The position numbers and the translations under genes are program-made. A stretch of 64,000 bases of DNA from CANMUM01 sp965263365 (GTDB lineage Bacteria > Pseudomonadota > Alphaproteobacteria > Rhodobacterales > Rhodobacteraceae), in NCBI GenBank assembly GCA_965263365.1, contig OZ253672.1, forward strand, positions 2,232,001 to 2,296,000. Reading direction: 5' to 3'. Under the pieces are notes generated by a model. That model was given only the letters and a program-made list of their open reading frames with translations. It searched no databases and was not told the origin of the DNA. Of the stretch, positions 43,659 to 52,524 are shown in pieces. Position 1 is the first letter of the stretch. Every line of letters starts with the position of its first letter.

Positions 43659-45116
43659 ATGAAATTACAGTCACCGTCGAACGAAATAAATTCATATAAT
43701 GAGGCTTCAAAAGCCGTTGCGCAGCTGAAAGTTCTGTATGATCAAGCGCGACTTTTTTTGATAGACGGGTATAATAAATTTGCTAAAGGCGATCTTTCGG
43801 CGCGCTGTCGGGCATTTTATCCTGAAATACGTATTCATGTCACAAGTCATGTGAGCGTCGATAGTCGTTTATCCTTTGGACATGTTCCTAATCCTGGTAT
43901 CTATTCTGCGACCATTACGCAGCCAGAATTATTTGAGTATTATTTGGAAAAACAGATTGAGCTTTTGATGAAAAGCCACAATGTGCCAGTGAGCGTAGGC
44001 TATTCGACAACGCCGATGCCCTTGCATTTTGCTGTCGCTATTGGCAACGATCATCTTGATTTTGCTGATGAAGATAAAATGCGCTATTTGCGCGATTATT
44101 TTGACGTCCCTGATCTTGATACAACCCATGATGAAATTGTGAATGGTGAAGATTGGCGGTATGATGACGGAGCAAGCCCGATTTCAAGCTTTACAGCGCA
44201 ACGTGTCGATTATTCGCTTGCGCGACTTGCACATTATACGGCCACAAACCCAAAGCATTTTCAGAATTTTGTCTTATTTACAAACTACCAGTTTTATATT
44301 GATGAGTTTGTAAATTTTGCACAAACGGTTATCGATGATGAGCACAATGCTTACTATGAACTCGTTTCGCCTGGAAATGGATTGTACACGAAAGATGAAG
44401 AAATTCCAGCCAATTTGAAGCGTGGCCCGCAGATGCCAGCTTACCATCTAAAACGAAAAGGCGGGTTCGGGATCACGATGATCAATATAGGTGTGGGGCC
44501 TTCCAATGCGAAGACTATAACTGATCATGTTGCTGTTTTGCGCCCTCATGCTTGGATTATGCTTGGACATTGTGCGGGTCTTCGAAGTTCTCAACGGCTT
44601 GGTGATTATGTCTTGGCACATGCTTATATGCGTGAGGACAATGTTCTTGATGCTGATATTCCGCCTTGGATTCCGTTGCCTGCGCTCAGTGAAATTCAAC
44701 GTGCGCTAGAGGATGCGGTCGCAGAGACAACTGAACTTAAAGATTATGAATTAAAGCGTGTTATGCGCACAGGCACAGTCGCCTCGGTTGATAATCGAAA
44801 TTGGGAATTGGTTGCGACATCTGGCCCTGTGAAACGGCTTAATCAGGCGCGCGCAATTGCGCTTGATATGGAAAGTGCTACAATCGCAGCGAATGGTTTC
44901 CGCTTGCGTGTGCCTTATGGAACGCTTCTTTGTGTTTCAGACAAGCCTTTGCACGGTGAACTGAAATTACCGGGAATGGCGACAGATTTTTACAATACTC
45001 AGGTTGCACAGCATCTTAAAATTGGTATTTTGGCGATGGAAAAGCTCGGCGCTATGCCGCTTGCGCAACTTCATTCACGCAAACTGCGCTCGTTTAATGA
45101 GACTCCATTCCTTTAA
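43659..45116 (+). CDS. amn: AMP nucleosidase
   Basis: A 485-residue enzyme hydrolysing AMP to adenine and ribose 5-phosphate. The Amn-specific N-terminal domain (about 10-180) is followed by the nucleoside-phosphorylase-like catalytic domain (about 255-460): GGFGITMINIGVGPSNAKTI, WIMLGHCAGLR, GDYVLAHAYMR, and ALDMESATIAANG, which contains the substrate-binding Met-Glu. The usual length is about 480-500. It is the second gene after msrC; no shared pathway is known. Confidence 0.95.
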   Translation: MKLQSPSNEINSYNEASKAVAQLKVLYDQARLFLIDGYNKFAKGDLSARCRAFYPEIRIHVTSHVSVDSRLSFGHVPNPGIYSATITQPELFEYYLEKQIELLMKSHNVPVSVGYSTTPMPLHFAVAIGNDHLDFADEDKMRYLRDYFDVPDLDTTHDEIVNGEDWRYDDGASPISSFTAQRVDYSLARLAHYTATNPKHFQNFVLFTNYQFYIDEFVNFAQTVIDDEHNAYYELVSPGNGLYTKDEEIPANLKRGPQMPAYHLKRKGGFGITMINIGVGPSNAKTITDHVAVLRPHAWIMLGHCAGLRSSQRLGDYVLAHAYMREDNVLDADIPPWIPLPALSEIQRALEDAVAETTELKDYELKRVMRTGTVASVDNRNWELVATSGPVKRLNQARAIALDMESATIAANGFRLRVPYGTLLCVSDKPLHGELKLPGMATDFYNTQVAQHLKIGILAMEKLGAMPLAQLHSRKLRSFNETPFL

Positions 45117-45238
45117 AAATGGCATTTATTCGCTAATAATGACAAATTTAGGTCAACAAATAGTGCTTTAGACTTGCAATTTAAGAAGTCTTTGGATTTA
45201 CTCGGTGCACTTATAAACTTAAATTAAAAAGGTTAACT

Positions 45239-45523
45239 ATGAGCGAACAAATCAAAAAAGCAGATCTCGTTGCTGCAATTTCAGACGCAACATCTGTTGA
45301 TAAAAAATCAGTTTCATCAGTTTTGGATTCACTTGCTGCAGAAATAGCAGTTCATATGAAAAAAGGTAATTCTGTTCCTCTTGCGGGGTTGGGTAAATTT
45401 TCGGTTCGTGATCGTGCAGAGCGTACGGTTCGTAACCCATCAACAGGTGAAACGCGCGTTGCGCCTGCTGATAAAGTTGTGAAAATGACATTAGCTAAGG
45501 CTCTTAAAGATTCTGTAAAATAG
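45239..45523 (+). CDS. hup: DNA-binding protein HU
   Basis: A 94-residue HU/IHF-family nucleoid protein. The N-terminal helices (KKADLVAAISDATSVDKKSV) lead to LAGLGKFSVRDRAERTVRNPSTGETRVAPADKVV as the DNA-embracing arm and a C-terminal helix. NPSTGE with the conserved intercalating proline is typical of HU. An inverted repeat AGACTT/AAGTCT lies in the 120-base upstream region. A terminator follows directly, so it is monocistronic. Confidence 0.95.
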   Translation: MSEQIKKADLVAAISDATSVDKKSVSSVLDSLAAEIAVHMKKGNSVPLAGLGKFSVRDRAERTVRNPSTGETRVAPADKVVKMTLAKALKDSVK

Positions 45524-45540
45524 TATTTAAACTATTTTTA

Positions 45541-45571
45541 AAAAGCCGCTCTATTTTGAGTGGCTTTTTTT
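45541..45571 (+). terminator. Rho-independent terminator of hup
   Basis: AAAAGCCGCTC (45541-45551) pairs with GAGTGGCTTTT (45558-45568) with one G-U pair, loop TATTTT, and continues into a T run. It lies 17 bases past the hup stop. Confidence 0.85.
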
Positions 45572-45661
45572 GTTTGAGAAAGTGGCTTAAGGGCTTAAAA
45601 ACACCTTTTCAAATCAGATTTTATTTTTTAAATTGGTTTAACTCATCTGACAGAGCGTGAT

Positions 45662-47938
45662 CTAAAATGGAATTTCACTTTCACGCGATAAATACTGAGC
45701 CATTAGGTTTTTTTCGCCTGTGTGTTCAAAATCAACCATACATTTTTCACCATCTTGGGCGCGTATAAATCCATAGCCAAATTTTTGGTGAAAAACACGT
45801 TCTCCAATTTCAAAAATTTGACCGTCGGCTTTGTGATACTTTGTTTGGGGCGTACGCTGTTGTTGCAGGCGTTTCCAACCCGGTGCGTCATAAACATCGG
45901 TATTTTGTGCGCGTTGCGTCATTTGTGAATCTGAAGAAGGGGTATAACCGCCTCCAGAATAGACGCCACCTGCAGAAAGCACCTCCACATGTTCAGCGGG
46001 CAATTCATCGATGAACCGTGAAGGAAGTGTATTTTGCCACTGATTGTAAATGCGCCGATTGGCAGCAAAACTAATGGTCAATATGTCTTCGGCGCGCGTG
46101 ATTCCTACATATGCGAGGCGGCGTTCTTCTTCTAGTCCGCGTGCGCCACTTTCATCAAGTGATCTTTGAGAGGGGAAAAGTCCATCCTCCCACCCAGGTA
46201 AATAAACAACTGGAAATTCGAGACCTTTCGCGCCGTGTAGCGTCATGATGGAAAGCTTTTCTTCACCTTCATCGCTCTCATTGTCCATAACCAGCGCAAC
46301 ATGTTCGAGAAAGCCTTGCAAGTTTTCGAATTCTTCAAGTGCCTTTACAAGTTCTTTGAGGTTGTCGAGGCGCCCAGGGGCATCGGCGGATTTGTCATTT
46401 TGCCACATAAGCGTATAACCTGAGGCATCTAAGATCTCTTGTGCGATTTCAATATGTGATGCTTCCGCCCTAACTTGCATAGCATATTGCCAGATCAAAT
46501 CGCAAAATTCGCTCAGTGTTTTTCCCGTTTTGGCAGGAAAGGCATTTTCATCAATGAGTGTACGCGTACTTGAGAATAAAGATAAATTATTTTCGCGCGC
46601 ATGAACACTTATCGTTTGAATCGTTTTGTCACCAATTCCGCGCTTTGGTAAGTTTACGATTCGCTCAAAGGCAAGATCATCATCTTGAGAGACAATAAGG
46701 CGAAAATATGCCATCGCGTCTCGGATTTCGCGACGTTCATAAAATCGCGGGCCACCGATTACGCGGTAAGGCATTCCAATTTTAATAAAGCGATCTTCAA
46801 AAGCGCGCATTTGATGAGAGGCGCGAACTAAAATGGCAATTTCCTCAAGAGAACGGGGCGGGCGTCCTGAAGTGCCGCGTTGTTGGGCTTCGATATCTTC
46901 ACCGATCCATCGCGCTTCCTCTTCTCCGTCCCAGTGTCCGACTAAACGTACTTTCTCGCCTTCCGCTTCTGATGTCCAAAGTGTTTTACCAAGTCGGTTC
47001 TCGTTCACAGAAATCACCGATCCTGCTGCGGCCAATATATGTGGAGTTGAGCGATAATTTTGTTCAAGGCGAATAATGATGGCGTCTTCAAAATCGCGTT
47101 CAAATTTTAAAATATTGCCAACTTCGGCGCCACGCCAACCGTAAATGGATTGGTCGTCATCGCCGACACAGCAAATGTTTTTTGAACCTTGCGCAAGCAA
47201 GCGAAGCCACAAATACTGAGCGACATTTGTGTCTTGATATTCATCAACCAAAATATATTTGAAGCGCTCATGGTAAAGTGCCAAAATATCTGGATTGCTT
47301 TTGAAAAGCTCGATGCACAAAAGCAATAAATCACCAAAATCGACAGCGTTAAGAACACGCAAGCGCTCTTGATATTGTCGATAAATTTGTTGCCCCAATC
47401 CATTAAATTGTGCCTTCTCTTCTGTATTGAGGCGATCAGGGGTGAGTGCTCGGTTTTTCCACTTATCGATGAGAGAGAGCATTAATCTTGCAGGCCAGCG
47501 CTTCTCGTCGACATTGTGTAAGGAAAGCAAGGCTTTGATCAGGCGCAGTTGATCATCAGTATCGAGAATTGTGAAGCTCGGTTTGAGACCTGCGGCTTCG
47601 GCGTGTTTGCGTAAGATTTTTACACAAATCGAGTGGAATGTTCCCAGCCAAGGCATCGCGGCAATTGATTCTCCGATCAGTCCGCCAATTCGGAGCTGCA
47701 GCTCTTTCGCCGCTTTATTTGTAAACGTGACGGCGAGAATTTCAAAAGGGCGCGCTTTATGAAGGTGTAAAATATGCGCAATGCGCGTTGTAAGCGCGCG
47801 TGTTTTGCCTGTCCCTGCGCCGGCTAATACGAGCAAAGGACCATCAATGGTTTCGACGGCTTGGCGCTGCGCATCGTTTAAGCCTTCAAGATAAGGTTTT
47901 GCACGTGCGTTCTGCGCAATTTCGGAGAGCTTTGTCAT
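45662..47938 (-). CDS. uvrD: UvrD/PcrA-type DNA helicase II
   Basis: A 758-residue superfamily-1A 3'-5' helicase used in nucleotide excision and mismatch repair. Motifs: Q-motif LNDAQRQAVET, Walker A VLAGAGTGKTRAL, VTFTNKAAKEL, Walker B YILVDEYQDTN, GDDDQSIYGWRGA, LEQNYRSTPHIL, MTLHGAKGLEF and RRLAYVGITRAE. The C-terminal Tudor-like segment begins near GERVFHQKFGYG. Proteins of this size are called UvrD or PcrA interchangeably. Confidence 0.94.
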   Translation of the reverse strand: MTKLSEIAQNARAKPYLEGLNDAQRQAVETIDGPLLVLAGAGTGKTRALTTRIAHILHLHKARPFEILAVTFTNKAAKELQLRIGGLIGESIAAMPWLGTFHSICVKILRKHAEAAGLKPSFTILDTDDQLRLIKALLSLHNVDEKRWPARLMLSLIDKWKNRALTPDRLNTEEKAQFNGLGQQIYRQYQERLRVLNAVDFGDLLLLCIELFKSNPDILALYHERFKYILVDEYQDTNVAQYLWLRLLAQGSKNICCVGDDDQSIYGWRGAEVGNILKFERDFEDAIIIRLEQNYRSTPHILAAAGSVISVNENRLGKTLWTSEAEGEKVRLVGHWDGEEEARWIGEDIEAQQRGTSGRPPRSLEEIAILVRASHQMRAFEDRFIKIGMPYRVIGGPRFYERREIRDAMAYFRLIVSQDDDLAFERIVNLPKRGIGDKTIQTISVHARENNLSLFSSTRTLIDENAFPAKTGKTLSEFCDLIWQYAMQVRAEASHIEIAQEILDASGYTLMWQNDKSADAPGRLDNLKELVKALEEFENLQGFLEHVALVMDNESDEGEEKLSIMTLHGAKGLEFPVVYLPGWEDGLFPSQRSLDESGARGLEEERRLAYVGITRAEDILTISFAANRRIYNQWQNTLPSRFIDELPAEHVEVLSAGGVYSGGGYTPSSDSQMTQRAQNTDVYDAPGWKRLQQQRTPQTKYHKADGQIFEIGERVFHQKFGYGFIRAQDGEKCMVDFEHTGEKNLMAQYLSRESEIPF

Positions 47939-48049
47939 GGAGATGTTTTAACGCGTGACTTCTATTTTGTGAAGACTTTGTTCACGAAAAGTTCGCCTGT
48001 GGTAAAGCGGTGCATTTTTCCTTATATTAATGCTCGAGTGGAGATAACT

Positions 48050-48856
48050 ATGAAATTTAGAAAAATGCATGGTCTCGGAAATGACTTTGTTGTGCTTGAT
48101 GCCCGTCATCAGATCTTGGATTTGAGCGCAAAGCGTGTTCAATTAATCGGGCATCGGCATTTCGGAATTGGCTTTGATCAGCTCGTCGTGATTGAAAACG
48201 ATCCGGAAGTTGATGTGGTACTGACCTTTTGGAATGCTGATGGCACTACGGCTGGAGCTTGTGGCAATGCGACGCGTTGTTGTGCAGATATTTTGATGGA
48301 TGAAAAAAATATTGACCAAATTGATCTGCGCACTGAGCGAGGCGTTTTGCGTGCAGAGCGAACGGGCCATCAGATTCGTGTGAATATGGGGCAACCGATT
48401 TTGGATTGGCAAAAAATCCCGCTTTCACATGATGTCGATGTAGATGCATTGCCTATCGAGGGCGCGCCGCTTGCGACTGGCATGGGAAATCCTCATTGTA
48501 CTTTTTTTGTTGAAAATGCCGAAGAAATTGATCTTCGCCTTGAGGGTCAAAAAATTGAAAATCACGAACTATTTCCTGAGCGTACCAATGTGCAATTTGC
48601 CAGTCGTCTTGGTGAAAATCACCTGCGTATGCGTGTTTGGGAGCGCGGTGTCGGGCATACTTTGGCTTCTGGATCTTCGTCTTGCGCGGTTGGGGTTGCT
48701 GCATTTCGTCGAGGTTTGACTGGGAAATCGGTACGCTTAACTTTGGATGGTGGTGATATTTTTATAGATTGGCGCGATGATGGTGTGTGGATGACTGGGC
48801 CGGTCGCTTATGTGTGTGATGGAGAGTTTGACCCGCGTTTTGGAGAAGATTTATGA
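48050..48856 (+). CDS. dapF: Diaminopimelate epimerase
   Basis: A 268-residue cofactor-free racemase making meso-diaminopimelate for lysine and peptidoglycan. The first catalytic cysteine is in GACGNATRC and the second in SGSSSCAVGVAA. MKFRKMHGLGNDFVVLD is the family start. The ATG at 48050 follows GGAG by six bases; the frame is open upstream but unrelated to the family. Its stop overlaps the mtaB start by 4 bases (ATGA), the usual dapF-mtaB order in alphaproteobacteria. Confidence 0.96.
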   Translation: MKFRKMHGLGNDFVVLDARHQILDLSAKRVQLIGHRHFGIGFDQLVVIENDPEVDVVLTFWNADGTTAGACGNATRCCADILMDEKNIDQIDLRTERGVLRAERTGHQIRVNMGQPILDWQKIPLSHDVDVDALPIEGAPLATGMGNPHCTFFVENAEEIDLRLEGQKIENHELFPERTNVQFASRLGENHLRMRVWERGVGHTLASGSSSCAVGVAAFRRGLTGKSVRLTLDGGDIFIDWRDDGVWMTGPVAYVCDGEFDPRFGEDL

Positions 48857-50100
48857 ACGCGCCTTATCTTGAGAACTTTGGCTGTCGGCTCAATGCATAT
48901 GAGACTCAGGCAATGAAAGAGCTCGCAGAAAATGCGGGTCTGCGAGATATTGTCATAATAAATAGTTGTGCGGTCACGTCAGAGGCTGTGCGTCAAGCGC
49001 GGCAAAAAATTCGCAAACTCAAGCGCCAAAATCCACAAGCGAAGCTCATTGTGACAGGCTGTGCGGCGCAAACTGAATCTGAGAAGTTTGCCGCTATGGA
49101 TGAGGTTGATATTGTAATAGGTAATGTAGAGAAGATGCAGCCGAAGACATGGCAAAGTCTTGCAAAGGGCGAAGCACCTAAAGTTTTGATGCAAGACATC
49201 ATGTCCGTTCAACGGCCGGAAGCTCACCGGATTGATGGTCTCCTTGGACGCGCGCGAGCCTATGTTCAGGTGCAAAATGGCTGTGATCATCGTTGTACGT
49301 TTTGTATTATTCCCTTTGGGCGCGGGAATTCACGTTCGGTTCCCGCCAATACGGTGGTCGAACAAATTAAACGTTTGAGAGATAAGGGTTTTAATGAGGT
49401 GGTGTTAACAGGCGTCGATATGACCAGCTGGGGTGCAGACTTTGAGAACAAGCCCCAGCTTGGCGATCTTGTGCAGAAAGTTTTGGACGGGGTGCCTGAT
49501 TTGCCGCGTTTGCGTATCAGTTCGATTGATAGCATCGAGGCGGACGACGCGCTTGTCGATGCGATGGCGAGCGAGGCGCGTTTGATGCCGCATTTTCATC
49601 TGTCTTTGCAAGCGGGCGACAATCTGATTCTCAAGCGAATGAAGCGGCGTCATTTGCGAGAAGATGCGATTGAATTTTGTACATTAATGCGCGCTAAGCG
49701 GCCAGATATCGTTTATGGTGCGGATATTATTGCGGGGTTTCCTACGGAAACAGACCGCATGTTTGAAAATAGTCTAAAGCTTGTTGAAGAATGTGGGCTG
49801 ACTTGGTTGCACGTTTTTCCTTTTTCTCCCCGTGCGGGAACGCCGGCTGCCAAAATGCCGCAAGTTGATCGAAATTTGGTCAAAGCGCGAGCAGCGCGAT
49901 TGCGTGAATTGGGCGTGCGACAAAAAGAGAAATATTTACGTTCGCTCGTGGGTCGTAATTTATCGCTTTTGATTGAGGGAAAGGGAAAGGCGCGTTCGGA
50001 GAGCTTTGCCGAGGTTGTTGTGAGTGATGACGAGCAGCCAGGACAAATTAAACAAATGCACATTCAGCGCTTTGATGGCAAAGCCTTAATTGCGTCTTGA
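48853..50100 (+). CDS. mtaB: tRNA N6-threonylcarbamoyladenosine(37) methylthiotransferase MtaB
   Basis: A 415-residue radical-SAM enzyme adding a methylthio group to t6A37. The UPF0004 domain has three cluster cysteines (FGCRLN, NSCAVT, TGCAAQ), the radical-SAM cluster motif is CDHRCTFC, and the C-terminal TRAM domain lies at about 350-412. LTGVDMTSWGADF is characteristic of MtaB rather than MiaB or RimO. It is cotranscribed with dapF. Confidence 0.94.
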   Translation: MNAPYLENFGCRLNAYETQAMKELAENAGLRDIVIINSCAVTSEAVRQARQKIRKLKRQNPQAKLIVTGCAAQTESEKFAAMDEVDIVIGNVEKMQPKTWQSLAKGEAPKVLMQDIMSVQRPEAHRIDGLLGRARAYVQVQNGCDHRCTFCIIPFGRGNSRSVPANTVVEQIKRLRDKGFNEVVLTGVDMTSWGADFENKPQLGDLVQKVLDGVPDLPRLRISSIDSIEADDALVDAMASEARLMPHFHLSLQAGDNLILKRMKRRHLREDAIEFCTLMRAKRPDIVYGADIIAGFPTETDRMFENSLKLVEECGLTWLHVFPFSPRAGTPAAKMPQVDRNLVKARAARLRELGVRQKEKYLRSLVGRNLSLLIEGKGKARSESFAEVVVSDDEQPGQIKQMHIQRFDGKALIAS

Positions 50101-50155
50101 TTTTTTATGAGATTGCGCCCATCATCTGAAATACGTTTATGAAACGGAGGTTGAT

Positions 50156-50464
50156 ATGCCAGTTCCACTTGCCCCAATCGCAGGATTCGCTTTGCGTTAT
50201 GGTGCAGTTGCCTTGATCGGGGCGACGATTGCAAAACGCAGCTTAAAGACAAAAGCTGAAAAAGATGTTTACAAAGAGACTGTTATGGATGCCGTTCCTA
50301 ACGGTGCGGAGGCTCACCGTATCGATGAGGAAGAAGGCGTTCAGTTGGAAGGGTCTCATGGGCATCGTCAGCGAATTTGGATTGGCAATCGTGGTATAGA
50401 GTTTGATAGCCGAATTCTAGCGCGTCTGCGCATACGCAAAATTAGGGGGGATATAAAAAAATGA
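50156..50464 (+). CDS. Small membrane-anchored protein of unknown function
   Basis: A 102-residue protein with one hydrophobic N-terminal segment (PLAPIAGFALRYGAVALIGATIAKR, about 4-27) and a charged cytoplasmic or periplasmic remainder with an RIWIGNRGIEFDSRILARLRIRKI end. A good ribosome site (ACGGAGG) precedes the ATG. Similar short proteins occur in alphaproteobacteria, but I know no function. It overlaps the GST gene by 4 bases, indicating an operon. Confidence 0.65.
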   Translation: MPVPLAPIAGFALRYGAVALIGATIAKRSLKTKAEKDVYKETVMDAVPNGAEAHRIDEEEGVQLEGSHGHRQRIWIGNRGIEFDSRILARLRIRKIRGDIKK

Positions 50465-51066
50465 TGAAACTATTTGTATCAGGGACCTCTCCCTATGTGC
50501 GGAAGGCGCGTATGGTCGTTTTAGAAAATGAGCTTTCAGATCAAGTGGAAGAGATTGATATTAAAACCACACCATTGAATACGCATGAAGGATTAGCTGA
50601 AAAGAACCCGCTTGGGAAAATACCTTGCCTCATTCATGATAAGGGGTTTGCTATATTCGACAGTCGGGTAATTTGTGCCTATCTTGATGATAAAAGTTCG
50701 AAAGCTAGCCTTCATCCAGCGCGCAATTATAAGCACGAAACATTGATCGCATTAACAGATGGCATGCTAGACGCGTCTGTGGCGGCAGCTTATGAAAAGA
50801 TGATTCGCCCTGAAAAGAAGCAATTTCAAGAATGGATTGATTCTCAAAAAAACAAAATCAGACGAGGGCTAGAGGTTGTTGAGAGTGATTTTATGGATGT
50901 TCTCTCCCATATTAACATGGGAGCAATCGGGCTTTTATGCGTGGTTGAGTATTTAGATATGCGTCATCCTGATATCAGATGGCGCGATGATTTTCCAAAA
51001 ATTTCGAAGTGGTATCAGGAATTTTCGCAAAGGCCGAGCGCTCTTGCCACTCAGCCAAAGCCTTGA
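50461..51066 (+). CDS. Glutathione S-transferase family protein
   Basis: A 201-residue protein. The thioredoxin-fold N-terminal domain (about 1-78) shows KLFVSGTSPYVRKARMV, the cis-Pro region LGKIPCLI, and the glutathione-contacting FDSRVICAYLDD (Glu/Asp-Ser replaced by Asp-Ser). A helical C-terminal domain follows. Conjugation or reductase activity cannot be assigned. It overlaps the small membrane protein gene upstream and ends near a bidirectional hairpin. Confidence 0.85.
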   Translation: MMKLFVSGTSPYVRKARMVVLENELSDQVEEIDIKTTPLNTHEGLAEKNPLGKIPCLIHDKGFAIFDSRVICAYLDDKSSKASLHPARNYKHETLIALTDGMLDASVAAAYEKMIRPEKKQFQEWIDSQKNKIRRGLEVVESDFMDVLSHINMGAIGLLCVVEYLDMRHPDIRWRDDFPKISKWYQEFSQRPSALATQPKP

Positions 51067-51070
51067 ATCA

Positions 51071-51098
51071 AAAAAACCGCCAAATTCGGCGGGTTTTT
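51071..51098. terminator. Terminator between the GST gene and rpmG
   Basis: CCGCC (51077-51081) pairs with GGCGG (51088-51092) around AAATTC, flanked by A6 on the left and T5 on the right, so it can act on both strands. It lies 5 bases past the GST stop and 20 bases past the rpmG stop. Confidence 0.7.
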
Positions 51099-51117
51099 CA
51101 ATAAATCTGGAAATCAA

Positions 51118-51285
51118 TTATTTGATTTTGCCTTCTTTGTATTCAACATGCTTACGAACAACGGGATCATATTTTTTGATGACCATTTTTTCAGTCATTG
51201 TACGCGCATTTTTTTTGGTAACGTAAAAATGACCAGTGCCTGCTGTTGAATTGAGGCGAATTTTGATTGAAGCTGGCTTAGCCAT
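51118..51285 (-). CDS. rpmG: 50S ribosomal protein L33
   Basis: A 55-residue reverse-strand frame with ATG at 51285 (after GGAGAGAAAC) and TAA at 51118-51120. MAKPASIKIRLNSTAGTGHF, YVTKKNARTM and KKYDPVVRKHVEYKEGKIK are the L33 signature. It lacks the two CxxC pairs, so it is the zinc-free (C-) form, as is normal for proteobacteria. In many alphaproteobacteria rpmG lies next to pleD; here the distance is about 2.6 kb. Confidence 0.93.
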   Translation of the reverse strand: MAKPASIKIRLNSTAGTGHFYVTKKNARTMTEKMVIKKYDPVVRKHVEYKEGKIK

Positions 51286-51398
51286 GTTTCTCTCCATATG
51301 TTTAGCCGCAAAAAAATCAGCAGCGGAAATTCAATATTTGCGAGCTTATGTCGTTTCGCGACGAATTTGTCAAGCCAAACGCGAATTGAGATGTGTTT

Positions 51399-51821
51399 TT
51401 AGAGGTCTGACAAGGGCGTTGGTTTTGAATTTGGTGTACTTTCACTCGTTTTTCCGAACCCGTGCATCCGATTGGCCCACTGTATGCAAACAAAAATGCC
51501 TTTGATTCGCGGCAAAACAAGTAATGTGATCAATGTGAACAAAGGTAGCATGAATAGTGCGACTTTCCATGGAGCGGGATTATCGAAACTTTCATAAACG
51601 CCCATGACCACAGGCGGAATAAGATGCATGACGATTAGCATTGTTGCCCATGCGGGTCCATCATCGGCGCGTTGATGGGTAAAATCTTCATCGCAATTCG
51701 GACAATAATCGGAAACCTTTAAGTAACCGTCAAAAAGGGCGCCTTCGTGACAATTGGGACATTTGCGTTTGAAACCATCCCAAATAGCTTCGCCTACTGG
51801 ACGCTTTTGAACTTGTTTCAT
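51399..51821 (-). CDS. DUF983 family membrane protein
   Basis: A 140-residue protein. An N-terminal zinc-ribbon-like pair (CPNCHEG ... YCPNCDED) precedes DDGPAWATML and two hydrophobic helices (about 58-78 and 86-105). This is the DUF983 layout; the family commonly sits by rpmG in alphaproteobacteria. Function is unknown. Confidence 0.85.
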   Translation of the reverse strand: MKQVQKRPVGEAIWDGFKRKCPNCHEGALFDGYLKVSDYCPNCDEDFTHQRADDGPAWATMLIVMHLIPPVVMGVYESFDNPAPWKVALFMLPLFTLITLLVLPRIKGIFVCIQWANRMHGFGKTSESTPNSKPTPLSDL

Positions 51822-51990
51822 GTGTATTTTCCGATCATTTAGTTTGCTTCTTTATTCTATCATAGAGATAAATTTTGCTTTTGGCTATTGAGCAATATGT
51901 CGCATCAAAATGTATTTTTTTTTAAATTTTGCGACGGAAGGAATTTGTGCCCTCGTTTAAGAAGCACAAACATCAAAAAGGAGAACAAAA

Positions 51991-52446
51991 ATGATGAATT
52001 TGAAAACAATCGGATTAACAGGCTTAGCATTGACGATTGCGGGAGCGGCATTTGCTGATCATGGCGGAAATCGTCGCGGTCACGGTGGTGAGCATGCAAC
52101 CTTTGAAGAGCTTGACGCGAATTCAGATGGATATGTAACTGTTGCTGAGTTTAACGCGCATAAGGAAGCGAAATTTGCAGAAGTCGACACAGATGGGAGC
52201 GGTGAAATTTCACTTGAGGAAATGATTGCGAAAAGAACCGAGGATGGATTTGAAGTTGACGAAGAGCGCGTACAAAGAAGATTTGAACGTAAAGATGCTG
52301 ACGGCAATGGTGGAATTTCTATGGAAGAAATGATGGACAGACGTCATAGCATCGAGGATAGACTCTCGAAACTCGATACAGACGGCGACAGTCAAGTCAG
52401 TCAAGAAGAGTTTGACGCGATGCAAAATCGGCGTGGATCTAACTAA
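51991..52446 (+). CDS. Secreted EF-hand (calcium-binding) protein
   Basis: A 151-residue protein with a signal peptide ending near AFA-D (residues about 20-22). Four EF-hand loops follow: DANSDGYVTVAE, DTDGSGEISLEE, DADGNGGISMEE and DTDGDSQVSQEE; the last is atypical at positions 5-6. A His/Gly-rich patch (HGGNRRGHGGEH) follows the signal and could bind transition metals. A strong AAGGAG ribosome site suggests high expression. It is followed by a 9-bp hairpin and then the ECF sigma gene on the same strand, so it may be a calcium or metal buffer linked to that regulon. Confidence 0.88.
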   Translation: MMNLKTIGLTGLALTIAGAAFADHGGNRRGHGGEHATFEELDANSDGYVTVAEFNAHKEAKFAEVDTDGSGEISLEEMIAKRTEDGFEVDEERVQRRFERKDADGNGGISMEEMMDRRHSIEDRLSKLDTDGDSQVSQEEFDAMQNRRGSN

Positions 52447-52487
52447 GAGAAATTTCGATTCGTAAGTTTTGTAAAAAATCCGTAAGA

Positions 52488-52509
52488 GCTTGGGCAGAGA
52501 TGCCCAAGC
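52488..52509 (+). promoter_or_regulatory. Perfect 9-bp hairpin between the EF-hand and sigma genes
   Basis: GCTTGGGCA (52488-52496) pairs with TGCCCAAGC (52501-52509) around the GNRA-type loop GAGA. No T run follows, so it is not a classical terminator. It may stabilise the 3' end of the EF-hand mRNA or be a processing point that lowers expression of the sigma gene, whose AAGG ribosome site starts two bases later. Confidence 0.55.
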
Positions 52510-52524
52510 AAAAGGTTTTAAAAT

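Noticed and set aside
47969..48049. Upstream extension of dapF
   Set aside because: The 27 extra residues do not fit the family, whereas the ATG at 48050 has a GGAG site and begins the conserved MKFRKMHGLGNDF.
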